From: Macrostomum hystrix | Taxonomy: Eukaryota; Platyhelminthes; Macrostomidae | Length of the DNA: 64,000 nt | Assembly (NCBI GenBank): GCA_950097015.1 | Contig: CATNEN010000007.1 | Coordinates: 248,001-312,000, forward strand | Reading direction: 5' to 3' | Shown: one piece after another, positions 46,700-57,239 of the stretch | Numbering within the stretch: position 1 is the stretch's first letter | Layout: the number at the start of each line of letters is the position of its first letter | Made by a program: the position numbers and the translations under genes | The notes under the pieces: generated by a model | The model's database searches: none | The model's input: only the letters and a program-made list of their open reading frames with translations | What the model was told of the DNA's origin: nothing

Positions 46700-48685
46700 T
46701 CAAGAACGCCTAGCAACGTCGATAATGTTGCGGCAAATCTGCACCACCGATGCGTAGTTGCGAATGCTGCCAGTTGCCAGCGGCTTGCCGACGTCAGTGA
46801 CCTGCCAGGTGTCGCGCCTACCCGGCCGGCTCAGCAGGCAGACAATGAGACCCTTGGCTTGCGAATGCAGGGCGGTGCTGCAGAGCGGAGTTTGCGGGTC
46901 CCGCTGGTCAAATACCTGCATTGGAACGGCATTAGCGATTGCGCAATCTATAAGCACAAGGAAATAGAATGCCGATATGCGACCAAAAGGGCCGAAATGG
47001 CGTGCAAATAAATAGCTATAAATAAAGCAGATTTTATTTATCGCGAGACTATGGAGTGGAATTCGAGGACATTGGAGCCGATTTCATAAATCATGGAGCC
47101 GATTTCATAAATCATGGAGCCGGTTTCATAAATCATGGAGCCGATTTCATAAATCATGGAGCCGATTTCATAAATCATGGAGCCGATTTCATAAATCATG
47201 GAGCCGATTTCATAAATCATGGAGCGGATAGTATACATAATGGAACGAATTCGATATGTTATGGAGCAGATATGATATGTCATGGAGCAGATATGATATG
47301 TCATGGAGCAGATATGATATGTCATGGAGCAGATATGATATGTCATGGAGCAGATATGATTTTTTATGGAGCAGATATGATATGTCACGGAGCAGATATG
47401 ATATGTCACGGAGCAGATATGATATGTCATGGAGCAGATATGATATGGTATGATGTAGATTCAATTTATTACTCGGTGGACTTGAGCTCCAATGAAGTAC
47501 TCGTATTTAAAAAAAATAATTGAAAAGTTTTGTGACTTTTGTGACGATAAGAATTTTTGGCATTACAGATTTTAAAGCCCATGGGAACACGCACTGGGAT
47601 AGATAAATTATTTCAGAGAAACTATGAGACTAAACAAACTCACGTGCAGCTGTGGCTTTTTAAATATAGCAATATTTGTGTCCCGATAAGTGAAGACAAC
47701 AAAGAATAGGTGGGTGACCGGCAGCATACAGCCAGGTGTTTCTTCTCTTCGGCGAGCCGGAGCCGCCCGCAAACTGCCCAGATTCTGCGGCCACACGGTG
47801 AAGGACGACTCCGAGGTTCTGGTTGCCGCGCACTTTCTAGCGCCGCCGTCGTGCCTCACAACATTTTTATAGGTCTGGCAGATCTCGGCGCTGATGGCAT
47901 TTTGGCGTTGGCTGCTGCGGAAGTCGATGCAGTGCAGAAACTCCACACCACCAGTCTGGTCGGCGTGGAAGGTGAAGCAGGCCGTGTCCAGGTAGTCGGT
48001 GTGGTCCTTGCCACCTGGCCAGCCCCAGGACATGCACATGCGCACCTCGGTGAGATCCGGAGTCAGCTCCTGCAGCACGAACAGCACCTGCACCCGGCAA
48101 CCGTTGCTAAGGCCCGCCGATTGAAGACGCTGGCTGTCCTGGAGCATTCAAGAAATTTGGCTTCACTCACAACTGAGAGTTAGCCCTCCTATTCACATTG
48201 CTAGTCAATTGTGGGGTTCTACCATAGACAGGAACACTGTAGATTGGTTATTACACTATTTATAAAATAAAGAAATGCTAATGCTGGCACTCAATTCTCA
48301 ATGCTGCTAGTGAACTGAAGCGACGGCAAATCAAGTGTTTTGCTCAATGGTACAATTGTTTTTGATTCGAGCTCCGGACCTCCGGTTGAGAAATCGAAAG
48401 CTCAAACCACACTGGACTAAAACTCACCACCAGCTCCTCGCCATTGAAGAGCAGTTTAATCTTATTCCTGCTGTGATCTTTCCAGTGCAGCAGCACCTGA
48501 TCCTTCAGCTTGTCCACTGTGTCTGAACAGACCAACTCAACGCTGACAGTCTCACCCAGCAAGGTGGTGAGGTTCACCTTCACCTTTCCGTTGGAAGCTG
48601 TGGAAAGACGAAGTGAAAATATTGAAGCCTCAGGTGTTAATGGTTTGAGCAGTTGCTAACAGATGATAAAGAGTTTCGGCCTCAC

Positions 48686-48716
<31 letters not shown>

Positions 48717-49698
48717 GTTAGCCTTCTCACGATCCGAGTAGTCAAAGGTGAGCTGCTTCAGTTTGGCCTTGCATTCCCACAGACCCACACAGGTGGCTGG
48801 ATCTATCATGATGCTGCAGTCAGTAACCGGACATTTGTAATTGTTCTCAACTTCTCTGATGACACACTGCAGACCAGGAGTGGTATACAATTGTAAGGTA
48901 ACAGTGATTTGCTCACTTTCTACAACTGCATTTGCACAACTTAGGTATCAACTGAACCTTCTGCACTTCAGTTGGCGAACTCTTTGTTCTATAGTGCGCT
49001 AACTCTCTGTACATCAGTGGGCTAACTCTCTGTACATCAGTGGGCTAACTCTCTGTACATCAGTGGGCTAACTCTCTGTACATCAGTGGCCTAACCCTGA
49101 AACTTTAGTGGCGAACACTGAAAGGCTGAAACTTAAACGGACTAACCCTAAAAATGAAAGGCGGTCTGTGGCAGAGCGGTTATCGCGTTTGCCTCTCGCA
49201 CCAAGGTCCCTAAGTTCGATTCCACGGCGAGGCCACATTTATTTGGGGCGCAGCCGCGGAGAGAAGGCTTGAGGGCTTGTCGTGCAATTTACGCCCTTGT
49301 GGACCAACCTCCAAGGCACAGTGAAATTTACACTGCGTGACGATGAGAAAGTCAGGGCAGATGTACACACCTGTGTGAGCGTATGCCTGCGTACAGTATC
49401 TGTGTGCATGTGTGTTCAGGAGTCAGCGAAATGGGCAGAATTGCCTCCTCGCTGGCTGCGGGTCTAGAGTCACTAAATGATGTGCCATTGCCCGCAGCCT
49501 CCTGCAATTATTAATTATTATTGTTATTAATAACCCTAAAAATGCAGTTCGCAGTTGCAAAACCTATAACTTTGGCTTCAAAGAGTCGGAACTCACACGG
49601 AGGCAAACGAGCAGGTGGTGATGTTCGCAAGCCTCAACGAGCGGATTAGACGGGTACTCTGAGGTGAGCTTCTTCTTGTGGCACAATTTACACTCCAT
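46700..49698 (-). CDS. RING1-Ubl-TerD fusion protein, copy B
   Basis: Exons 49698-49597, 48866-48686, 48597-48428, 48138-47644 and 46915-46700 have lengths 102, 181, 170, 495 and 216. These are the same phases and nearly the same lengths as copy A; the protein is 387 residues. All eight RING1 ligands are kept (D21 becomes V), and Ubl exons 2 and 3 are almost identical to copy A. The TerD part keeps SWGWPGG, DYLDTACFTF, VVRHDGG, VTHLFFVVFTY and TWQVTDVGKPLATGSI but is more diverged: residues between the acidic motif and the last exon differ, and the HDGD of copy A is HDGG here. Identity with copy A is highest from mid exon 4 to intron 1, introns included, as expected after gene conversion. Intron 1 carries a SINE; intron 4 a 21-bp array. 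Function as for copy A; no sign of a break. Confidence 0.75.
47071..47450. repeat. Two related 21-bp arrays in intron 4 of copy B
   Basis: About seven copies of GCCGATTTCATAAATCATGG(A) are followed, after three transitional units, by about nine copies of GCAGATATGATATGTCATGG(A). Both units are 21 bp, share ATGGAGC and stay in register, so the second arose from the first. Open frames (ADFINHG, ADMICHG) are by-products. Confidence 0.95.
48998..49092. repeat. 23-bp repeat in intron 1 of copy B
   Basis: About four copies of GGGCTAACTCTCTGTACATC plus AGT. Single, related phrases (GGGCTAACCCTGAC) occur once in the matching part of intron 1 of copy A near 41411, so the expansion happened after duplication. 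Confidence 0.85.
49157..49530 (+). mobile_element. tRNA-derived SINE, copy 3
   Basis: It lies inside intron 1 of copy B and is absent from copy A. A box GTGGCAGAGCGGTTATCGCG, B box AGTTCGATTCC and a full body end in an ATTATT tail. The perfect 14-bp duplication TAACCCTAAAAATG flanks it at 49143-49156 and 49531-49544. Among the best-preserved copies in the window, so the insertion is probably recent and after the gene duplication. Confidence 0.9.
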
Positions 49699-49736
49699 GT
49701 TGATGAGAACAGCTGGAAAAATACAGTGAGAGATTC

Positions 49737-50570
49737 TTTAATAAAGGAGTGAAATCCTTGGACACCGTGGGGGTGAGATTCGTGGCTATCGTCGGGATGA
49801 GAGTCGTGGCTACCATGGGGGGTGAGATTCGTGGCTATCGTTGGGATGAGAGTCGTGGCTACCATGGGGGGTGAGATTCGTGGCTATCGTTGGGATGAGA
49901 GTCGTGGCTATCATGGGGGTGAGATTCGTGGCTATCGTTGGGGTGAGAGTCATGGCTATCATGGGGGTGAGATTCGTGGCTATCGTTGGGGTGAGATTCG
50001 TGGCTATCGTTGGGGTGAGAGTCGTGGCTATCATGGGGGTGAGATTCGTGGCTATCGTTGGGGTGAGAGTCGTGGCTATCATGGGGGTGAGATTCGTGGC
50101 TATCGTTGGGGTGAGAGTCGTGGCTATCATGGGGGTGAGATTCGTGGCTATCGTTGGGGTGAGAGTCGTGGCTATCATGGGGGTGAGATTCGTGGCTATC
50201 GTTGGGGTGAGAGTCATGGCTATCATGGGGGTGAGATTCGTGGCTATCGTTGGGGTGAGATTCGTGGCTATCGTTGGGGTGAGAGTCGTGGCTATCATGG
50301 GGGTGAGATTCGTGGCTATCATTGGGGTGAGAGTCGTGGCTATCATGGGGGTGAGATTCGTGGCTATCATTGGGGTGAGAGTCGTGGCTATAATGGGGGT
50401 GAGATTCGTGGCTATCATTGGGGTGAGAGTCGTGGCTATAATGGGGGTGAGATTCGTGGCTATCATTGGGGTGAGAGAGATTCGTGGCTATCATAGGGGT
50501 GAGATTCGTGGCTATCATGGGGTGAGATTCGTGGCTATCATGTGATGAGATTCTCGGCTAATAAGGGGTC
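49737..50570. repeat. 23-24-bp minisatellite upstream of copy B
   Basis: About 34 copies of GGTGAGATTCGTGGCTATCG or GGTGAGAGTCGTGGCTATCA in alternation, giving a dimer of about 47-48 bp. It starts about 40 bp upstream of the ATG of copy B. The unit is homologous to GAGATTCTTGGCTACCAAGG upstream of copy A but has fixed different substitutions. Open frames on both strands come from the repeat length. Confidence 0.95.
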
Positions 50571-51172
50571 AGTTTCGTGATTTCATTTTATTTAAATTTA
50601 ATATTTTGAAAACGATTAGTCTTTAACAAGCAGTAAACCTTACTTAAATAATAAACTTAAAAACGAGAAAATACACAAATACTGTATTTCTGCTTGCAAG
50701 CGTCAGTCAAGTGCTCTAGCGTATATACAATTTATTATCAACTTATTGAAATCTAACATCTAATGACGGTCGAGAGAAAAAAGAATCATCCGCAATGAGC
50801 TTAAGCAAAACACAGGTAACAAAAACAGATGGAGACAGCCGATATAAAAGTTAACAATAATATAAAAACTGGGTAACAGAATGACAACCAAAACCTAATA
50901 GAGTGATAGCGATTATATAAAAAAACTTGTCATGTTGTAGTGCTTAAATTTTATCGCTTGAAAATCCGCCTTTCTTAAAATTTGCTCAGTGCGGAAGATT
51001 AAGCAGGCCGCGTCAAATGTGATTGACACCTGACATGCACATGCGCACCTCGGTGATATCCAGCAGAGTAAGCTTCAGCAGCACTAACAACACTGGCACT
51101 CGGCCACCGTTGCTAAGGGCCACCAATGAAAGATGCCAAGTGTCCTTGAAAATAAAAAAGCTGGGTGCACGT

Positions 51173-51392
51173 GCTCAAGCTGAGGACTGAGGGCAGCCGA
51201 GCTGAGGACTGAGGGGAGCCAAGCTGAGTACCGAGGGGAGCCAAGCTGAGTACCGAGGGGAGCCGAGCTGAGGACCGAGGGGAGCCAAGCTGAGGACTGA
51301 GGGGAGCCAAGCTGAGGACTGAGGGGAGCCAAGCTGAGGACTGAGGGGAGCCGAGCTGAGGACTGAGGGGAGCCAAGCTGAGGACTGAGGAG
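51173..51392. repeat. 20-bp minisatellite
   Basis: About eleven copies of GAGCTGAGGACTGAGGGGAG(CCAA) types, immediately next to the exon-4 remnant of copy C. Units vary at ACC/ACT and AAG/GAG positions. Confidence 0.9.
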
Positions 51393-51399
51393 TGTCATT

Positions 51400-52034
51400 A
51401 GGAACTAGCAGCTCGACTGCTACAGTTTCGCCTAGCAGATTCGAGACAGAACCTTACAGTACAGAGGCAATCTTTAAGGAACGCGTGCAAGAGAACTAGT
51501 TTCAAATCATTAGGCAATAAACCACTTGCATATCAATCTTTAGGAGCCTTCTTCGGCCTTTAGTTAGCCAGTCAAATTGTTACTTCGCAATTCGCAGCAC
51601 CAGTACCTGCGAACCAAAGCTATTTATAGCTACTATTTATGTTTTAGTAGATGCATATATCAACGTACAATTTGTTATTAAGCATCTCAGTTCACATAGG
51701 AATTCGAGGATACAGAAATAGAAAATAGTGATCGCTAAGATTATTTTTATAAATTACTAATTCTATTACTTCCTCGTAACGTCACAAAAAGCATCCGCGG
51801 GATTTCCATCGGTTGGTGGTACCTTATGCAAATGCGCCGGCACAAGCCACAATTTCCTAATTTGTACAATTCACCAGCATTGGTGTGAGAACTCCTCGGC
51901 CTTTCCGGAGCTTAGCCGTGGAATTTATTGAAACTTTCTGGTCAAAAAGCCATGTCTGGAAATCTTATTTTCCTTAAGTCGCAGAGGAGTAACAAGAGTT
52001 CTTGAATCTTGCATTAAATATATAATTCACCAAG
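51400..52034. other. 5' flank of the TNF-like gene
   Basis: Unique DNA with no exon. It should hold the promoter of the plus-strand TNF-like gene; no clear TATA box or initiator is apparent. The leader just before the ATG (ATATATAATTCACCAAG) is AT-rich. Confidence 0.4.
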
Positions 52035-53160
52035 ATGTCAAGCCAGGCCAAGCTGAAAGTTCGTCTCACAGCTGACGACCAAGAAAATCAGCAGCTGAGG
52101 ATAGAGCTGGAGCCGATTCCGAGTCAAAGAGGATGCAAGCACTGTCTTGTCACATCCTTCTCGCGCAACAGGTGTCTGTTGACAACAACGGTCTGCACTG
52201 CGACCACTCTCTTGGTGGCAGCAGTTGTCCTACTGGCCACACTGCACCTGCACCCGAATCAGATGGGCAACGCATTGGCAGCTCATGAAACAGCTCCAAC
52301 CAGCATGCCGACGGTAAGCATTGAGCACAAATGAAATCAGTTGCTGACTTATTGCCAACTACATAGCAAAGTCCACATACGAGTAATAGTTACTGACAAT
52401 GTTTGCAAAAAAAATAGCTAAATTATAGACCTGGATGTGTGGCAAGGTACGAATAAGTTGGACATAAAAGGCGCAGTTAAGCACACGTTTGCGCTTTGTA
52501 TAGAAGAAGTTCCTTATAATATAGCCCTGAATGGTACACAGTAGTCTAAAAATATGCGCACGGCTGCACAATGGGACTGAAAGAACATGGTCTGTGCAAA
52601 CTGTCACCCGCCTGTATGTGTATTGTAGAGGCAGTACGGGATTGACATGGCTGCAGTGCCGTCATGCGCAGGTCATATAAAGTCCAACTGCCGCGAAAGT
52701 CCGACGGAGTACGTCACCAAGGGTGAGTAGAAAGAAATTGAAATCCTGCAAACAAAAACTCTCTTATGTTTAGTCTCGCATAGTTCGAGCTGCCAACCCC
52801 GCAGGCACCATGGCCCTGTCGCCGCTTCGCTGCATCGGGCCCGACTGCTCCGAGCCGTCGCCAATCAATCTCTCCTCGCCGGGCGGCAAAGTTCGCGTCG
52901 AGAAGTTCGGCACCTACCTGGTCACAGTCCAGGTCGCGGTGGACCAGCAGCCGGGTTCAGCAAAGTCAGTACCCATCAGCCTGATTGTGAATGGAAGTAC
53001 TGTAGTCAAATGCAAGGCATACTCGGACTGCTCGGCAACTCTAGTGCTTCGCCTGAGAGCCGGTGATTGGCTGTCAGTGGCCGTGCCCTTCCGTGGGCAG
53101 GTACGGATCAACGCCGTCACTAGCGCTACCGCTCTGCAGGTGACTCGAATCGGGGATTAA
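52035..53160 (+). CDS. Type II membrane protein with TNF-like C-terminal domain
   Basis: Exons 52035-52313, 52629-52722 and 52805-53160 join in phase (0, 1) and encode 242 residues. The N-terminal 45 residues are charged and cytosolic in type; residues about 48-72 (TTTVCTATTLLVAAVVLLAT) form one membrane anchor with no cleavable signal. A short stalk with cysteines precedes a C-terminal beta-rich domain of about 115 residues: GKVRVEKFGTYLVTVQVAV, VPISLIVNGS, LRLRAGDWLSVAVP and a final LQVTRI. The order 'G-x-Y-x-V...L-x-x-GD-x-L-x-V...' is that of TNF/C1q jelly-roll ligands. The domain is shorter than most TNF domains (about 150), so the assignment is moderate. TNF ligands trimerise at the cell surface and signal to death-domain or TRAF-binding receptors. 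It lies inside the span of decayed gene C, on the opposite strand. Confidence 0.6.
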
Positions 53161-53299
53161 TCCAGCTGCGAACAATGACCGCTTCTCCTTATTCGATGAG
53201 TTAATTAAGCGCGAAGAAGTCATCATTTTCAGAACTTCTTAACGTTTCTGGGAGCGTTCAGCTCAGTGTCCGAGCTTCGGAGTTCTAATCGAGGTCGGG

Positions 53300-53626
53300 G
53301 GGAGGGGTGAGTGGCAGCTCATGCCACTCAGCGGTTAACGCGTTTGCCTCTCGCGCCTATGCCCCTGAGCTCGGTGATTCCGCGGTGAGGTCACATTCAT
53401 TTGGAGAGAAGGCTTGGGGGCTTGTCGTGCAATTTACGCCCTTATGAACCAACCTCCAATTCGCAGTGAAAGTGTACACTGCCTGACGATGAGAAAGTCA
53501 GGGTAGATGTACACACCTGCGTACGGTATGTGTGCGTGTGTGCACTTAGGAGTCAGCGCAATGGGTAGCGGGTCTGTCACCAAATGACGTGCTATTGTCC
53601 GCAGCCCTCCTGCATTTATTTTTATT
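53300..53626 (+). mobile_element. tRNA-derived SINE, copy 4 (older)
   Basis: The body matches the family (GGCTTGGGGGCTTGTCGTGC, GACGATGAGAAAGTCAGGGT). The tRNA-like head is disrupted: GTGGCAG is followed by about 13 extra bases before CAGCGGTTAACGCGTTTGCC. The flanks AATCGAGGTCGGG and AACCGAGGTCAGG are a decayed duplication. It starts about 140 bp after the TNF-like stop and is an older insertion than copies 1-3. Confidence 0.75.
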
Positions 53627-53639
53627 AACCGAGGTCAGG

Positions 53640-54350
53640 AGTTCAAATCTCAGCTTAAGGGAAGAAATTCTGAAACTCCAGCAAGATACAAAACTCCAGA
53701 TTGCTTCAGTACACTGTACACTTAACAGTAAAATTGATAATGGCATCTAGTTGGGTGGGTGTTAACCCAGTCCACTAATGCGCCACTGGCAATAAATCAG
53801 GTCCAATTGCACTGAACGAAGCCTTTCTAGTTATATTGTTTAAAAACTTCCACCATTGGGCAATAATATTTGAGATATTTCCTTAGTCCCGAAAATGAAT
53901 TCATTCCTAAACGCTTGATCAAAATGCGAAAACATTCAGAACCTGGATTTATCGAGCGCCGAAAAGTCTAGTTAGTTTTTATAAAAGCGCGCAAGGAACT
54001 CTGTTGTTCCTTGTTCTATAACAATGCACTTTCATGCCAATTTAGCCTCTGTTTTCTAAGACAATCGAGAACAAAAAGTGGTATGTCTCTAGCGGCAATC
54101 CAAAGTATATTCTGTTCAACAAATGCATGTACTATTACTATAACATTTGGTTTACATATTCTAATCTGTTATTGAAATCATACCTTAATGTTGTTCTAAG
54201 CCACATACTCATGCTGTACTCGTATCTAGCCAAAGCAGCTATTTTCTACTCGCCAATAAACTAAGTATTCAGACATAAAATCTGAAAAGTGTTTGGTTTG
54301 CAATGACATTTTTTAAACTTAATTGGTTCCACTCACCACAGCTGGATGCG
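53640..54350. other. Spacer between the SINE and the copy C remnant
   Basis: AT-rich, no gene or repeat seen. GGCAATAAATCAG near 53790 could be a late poly(A) signal for the TNF-like gene. Confidence 0.4.
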
Positions 54351-54883
54351 GAAGCAGGGATAGTCTCTGCCACCGTGAGTAGTCAAAGGTGAGCTGCTTA
54401 AGCTTAACCATTTTCACAGGCTAAGCCTGACACTCGGGTCGATCTTGACGCCCCCAGTCGTCCATTGGTTTTAAAAAGACTTGATGAAACCCTGAAAAGA
54501 AATATAGATAAAAAATATCTTTCTCCATTTACGACTCTTATCCTGCGACATAAAAGCCGCAGGCCTCTTCAAGCTTCCTTTTCTTCCCGAGATTTTTAAT
54601 TTCGATACATATAGGCTATTATTCAACCATAAGCTTACACGCAAGCAGACTAGCAGACGATGATGATGCTCGAACAGGTCTGAAACCAGATTGGACGAAT
54701 ACTCAGATCTCAGCTTCCTTCGGTAACACAGTTGATCAAGCGGATCAGAATGCCGCTCTGATGGACAGCAGTTAATGGTCATTAGTTCACAGCTAGTGGA
54801 AACACAGAAAGGATGAAAGTTTTTAAAAACTATTTTCTGGTCTGGATTACACCATGCCTAAGAAGATCCTAATCGTAATATCT

Positions 54884-55194
54884 GCAAGAGGGCTGCGGGC
54901 AAAGGCACATCATTTGGTGACACTAGACCCGCTACCAGAGAAGTGGCAATTCTGTCTATTCCGCTGACTACTGAGCACACAGATACCGTATGCAGGAACA
55001 TACTCACACGTTTGTACACATACCTGACTTTTCCTTTTCAGGTAGTGTATGTACAGTGCCTTGGAGGTTGGCCTTTAGAGTGAAAATTACAGGACAAGCC
55101 TTCTTTGCGCGGCTGCGCCCAAAAGGCTGGCCTCGCGGCGGAATCGAGCTCATGACCTTTGGTGCCATATTGGCAAACGCGTTAGCCGCCCTGC
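54884..55194 (-). mobile_element. tRNA-derived SINE, copy 5 (older)
   Basis: Minus-strand copy. The head at the right end reads GGCGGCTAACGCGTTTGCCA with B box AGCTCGATTCC; the body ends near GCCCGCAGCCCTCTTGCAG. It is more diverged than copies 1-3 and I see no clear target duplication. An apparent 143-codon plus-strand frame (54990-55421) is a read-through of this element. Confidence 0.7.
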
Positions 55195-55432
55195 TAATTA
55201 CTCACTCACTGATCCCCAAGCTTACTAAAGGGAAAAAATATCTAACCCTTATTAGGAAGACTGATCATGCATTTGGCAATAAGAAAATATATGAGAAAAC
55301 TTCAGAACACGAGAAAGACGATGAGATTTTAAAAGGCCCAGATGTTTACAAGACCCGGAGCCTTTCGGAACAGAGGCAAGAGAGACCCAACCAGAGAAAT
55401 GATACTAGATTGACTAGATAGAAGATTACGTA

Positions 55433-57065
55433 TAAGGATAGACAGGAGAGACTATACAGAAGAGACTAGACAGGACAGATCAGACAGGAGAGACTAGACA
55501 GGAGAGATCAGACAGGAGAGATCAGACAAAATAGACTAGACAGAAGAGATCAGACAGAAGAGACTAGACAGGAGAGATCAGACAGGAGAGATCAGACAGG
55601 AGAGATCAGACAGAAGAGACTAGACAGGAGAGATCAGACAGAAGAGACTAGACAGGAGAGATCAGACAAAAGAGACTAGACAGGAGAGATCAGACAAAAG
55701 AGACTAGACAGGAGAGATCAGACAGAAGAGACTAGACAGGAGAGATCAGACAGAAGAGACTAGACAGGAGAGATCATACAGAAGAGACTAGACAGGAGAG
55801 ATCAGACAAAAGAGACTAGACAGGAGAGATCAGACAGGAGAGATCAGACAGAAGAGACTAGACAGGAGAGATCAGACAAAAGAGACTAGACAGGAGAGAT
55901 CAGACAAAAGAGACTAGACAGGAGAGATCGGACGGAAGAGACTAGACAGGAGAGATCAGACAGAAGAGACTAGACAGGAGAGATCAGACGGAAGAGACTA
56001 GACAGGAGAGATCAGACAGAAGAGACTAGACAGAAGAGATCAGACAGGAGAGATCAGACAGGAGAGATCAGACCAAATATACTAGACAGAAGAGATCAGA
56101 CAGGAGAGATCAGACAGAAGAGACTAGACAGGAGAGATCAGACAGGAGAGATCAGACAGGAGAGATCAGACAAAAGAGACTAGACAGGAGAGATCAGACA
56201 GAAGAGACTAGACAGGAGAGATCAGACAGGAGAGATCAGACAAAAGAGACTAGACAGGAGAGATCAGACAGGACAGATCAGACGGAAGAGACTAGACAGG
56301 AGAGATCAGACAGAAGAGACTAGACAGGAGAGATCAGACAGGAGAGATCAGACAGAAGAGACTAGACAGGAGAGATCAGACAAAAGAGACTAGACAGGAG
56401 AGATCAGACAAAAGAGACTAGACAGGAGAGATCGGACGGAAGAGACTAGACAGGAGAGATCAGACAGAAGAGACTAGACAGGAGAGATCAGACGGAAGAG
56501 ACTAGACAGGAGAGATCAGACAGAAGAGACTAGACAGAAGAGATCAGACAGGAGAGATCAGACAGGAGAGATCAGACCAAATATACTAGACAGAAGAGAT
56601 CAGACAGGAGAGATCAGACAGAAGAGACTAGACAGGAGAGATCAGACAGGAGAGATCAGACAGGAGAGATCAGACAAAAGAGACTAGACAGGAGAGATCA
56701 GACAGAAGAGACTAGACAGGAGAGATCAGACAGGAGAGATCAGACAAAAGAGACTAGACAGGAGAGATCAGACAGGACAGATCAGACGGAAGAGACTAGA
56801 CAGGAGAGATCAGACAGAAGAGACTAGACAGAAGAGACTAGACAGAAGAGACTAGACAAAAGAGACTAGACAGGAGAGATCAGACAGAAGAGACTAGACA
56901 GGAGAGATCAGACAGAAGAGACTAGACAGGAGAGATCAGACAAAAGAGACTAGACAGGAGAGATCAGACAGAAGAGACTAGACAGGAGAGATCAGACAGG
57001 AGAGATCAGACAGAAGAGACTAGACAGGAGAGATTAGACATGGGATTTCAGACAGGAGAGATCAG
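55433..57065. repeat. 14-bp minisatellite with higher-order repeat
   Basis: About 115 copies of a 14-bp unit (AGACAGGAGAGATC, AGACAGAAGAGACT, AGACAAAAGAGACT). Rare variants (GACCAAATATACTAGACAGA at about 56072 and 56577; GATCGGACGGAAGAGACTAG at about 55927 and 56432) recur about 505 bp apart, near 36 x 14. A block of about 36 units was therefore duplicated as a whole. The array decays into irregular copies up to about 57230. Confidence 0.95.
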
Positions 57066-57239
57066 ACAAGAAAGAGGCGAGTGACTAGACATGTGAGATG
57101 AGAAAGGGGAGAGATGAGGATAGGGAGAAATCAGACAGGAAAGAGATGAGACGGGATATATTAAACAGGGAAGATATGAGGCGGGATAGATGAGACAAAG
57201 AAGATATGAGTCAGGAAGAGACAAAGTGGTGAGAGATAT

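Larger units (their letters stand above)
50990..54785 (-). pseudogene. Decayed third copy (C) of the RING1-Ubl-TerD gene
   Basis: Three remnants occur in the expected minus-strand order. At 54782-54639 an exon-1 relative (LRSEYSSN, then EHHHRLLVCLR) keeps its GTAAGC donor but has lost ligand cysteines. At about 54460-54355 an exon-2 relative keeps KLKQLTFDYS but has an in-frame stop just upstream. At about 51152-50990 an exon-4 relative matches the Ubl-TerD junction (ATGCACATGCGCACCTCGGT on plus) with the WGWPGG coding region deleted. The terminal TerD exon was not found. A TNF-like gene on the opposite strand, a SINE and a tandem repeat lie between the remnants. The copy is dead. Confidence 0.65.

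Noticed and set aside
49810-50545. Four overlapping ORFs of about 220 codons on both strands
   Set aside because: By-products of the 24-bp array upstream of copy B.
54990-55421. 143-codon plus-strand ORF
   Set aside because: It runs antisense through SINE copy 5 and then into unique DNA and the edge of the repeat array; no homology.
55433-57065. CRISPR-like array
   Set aside because: Units are directly adjacent with no unique spacers, and the genome is animal. The same applies to every tandem array in the window.
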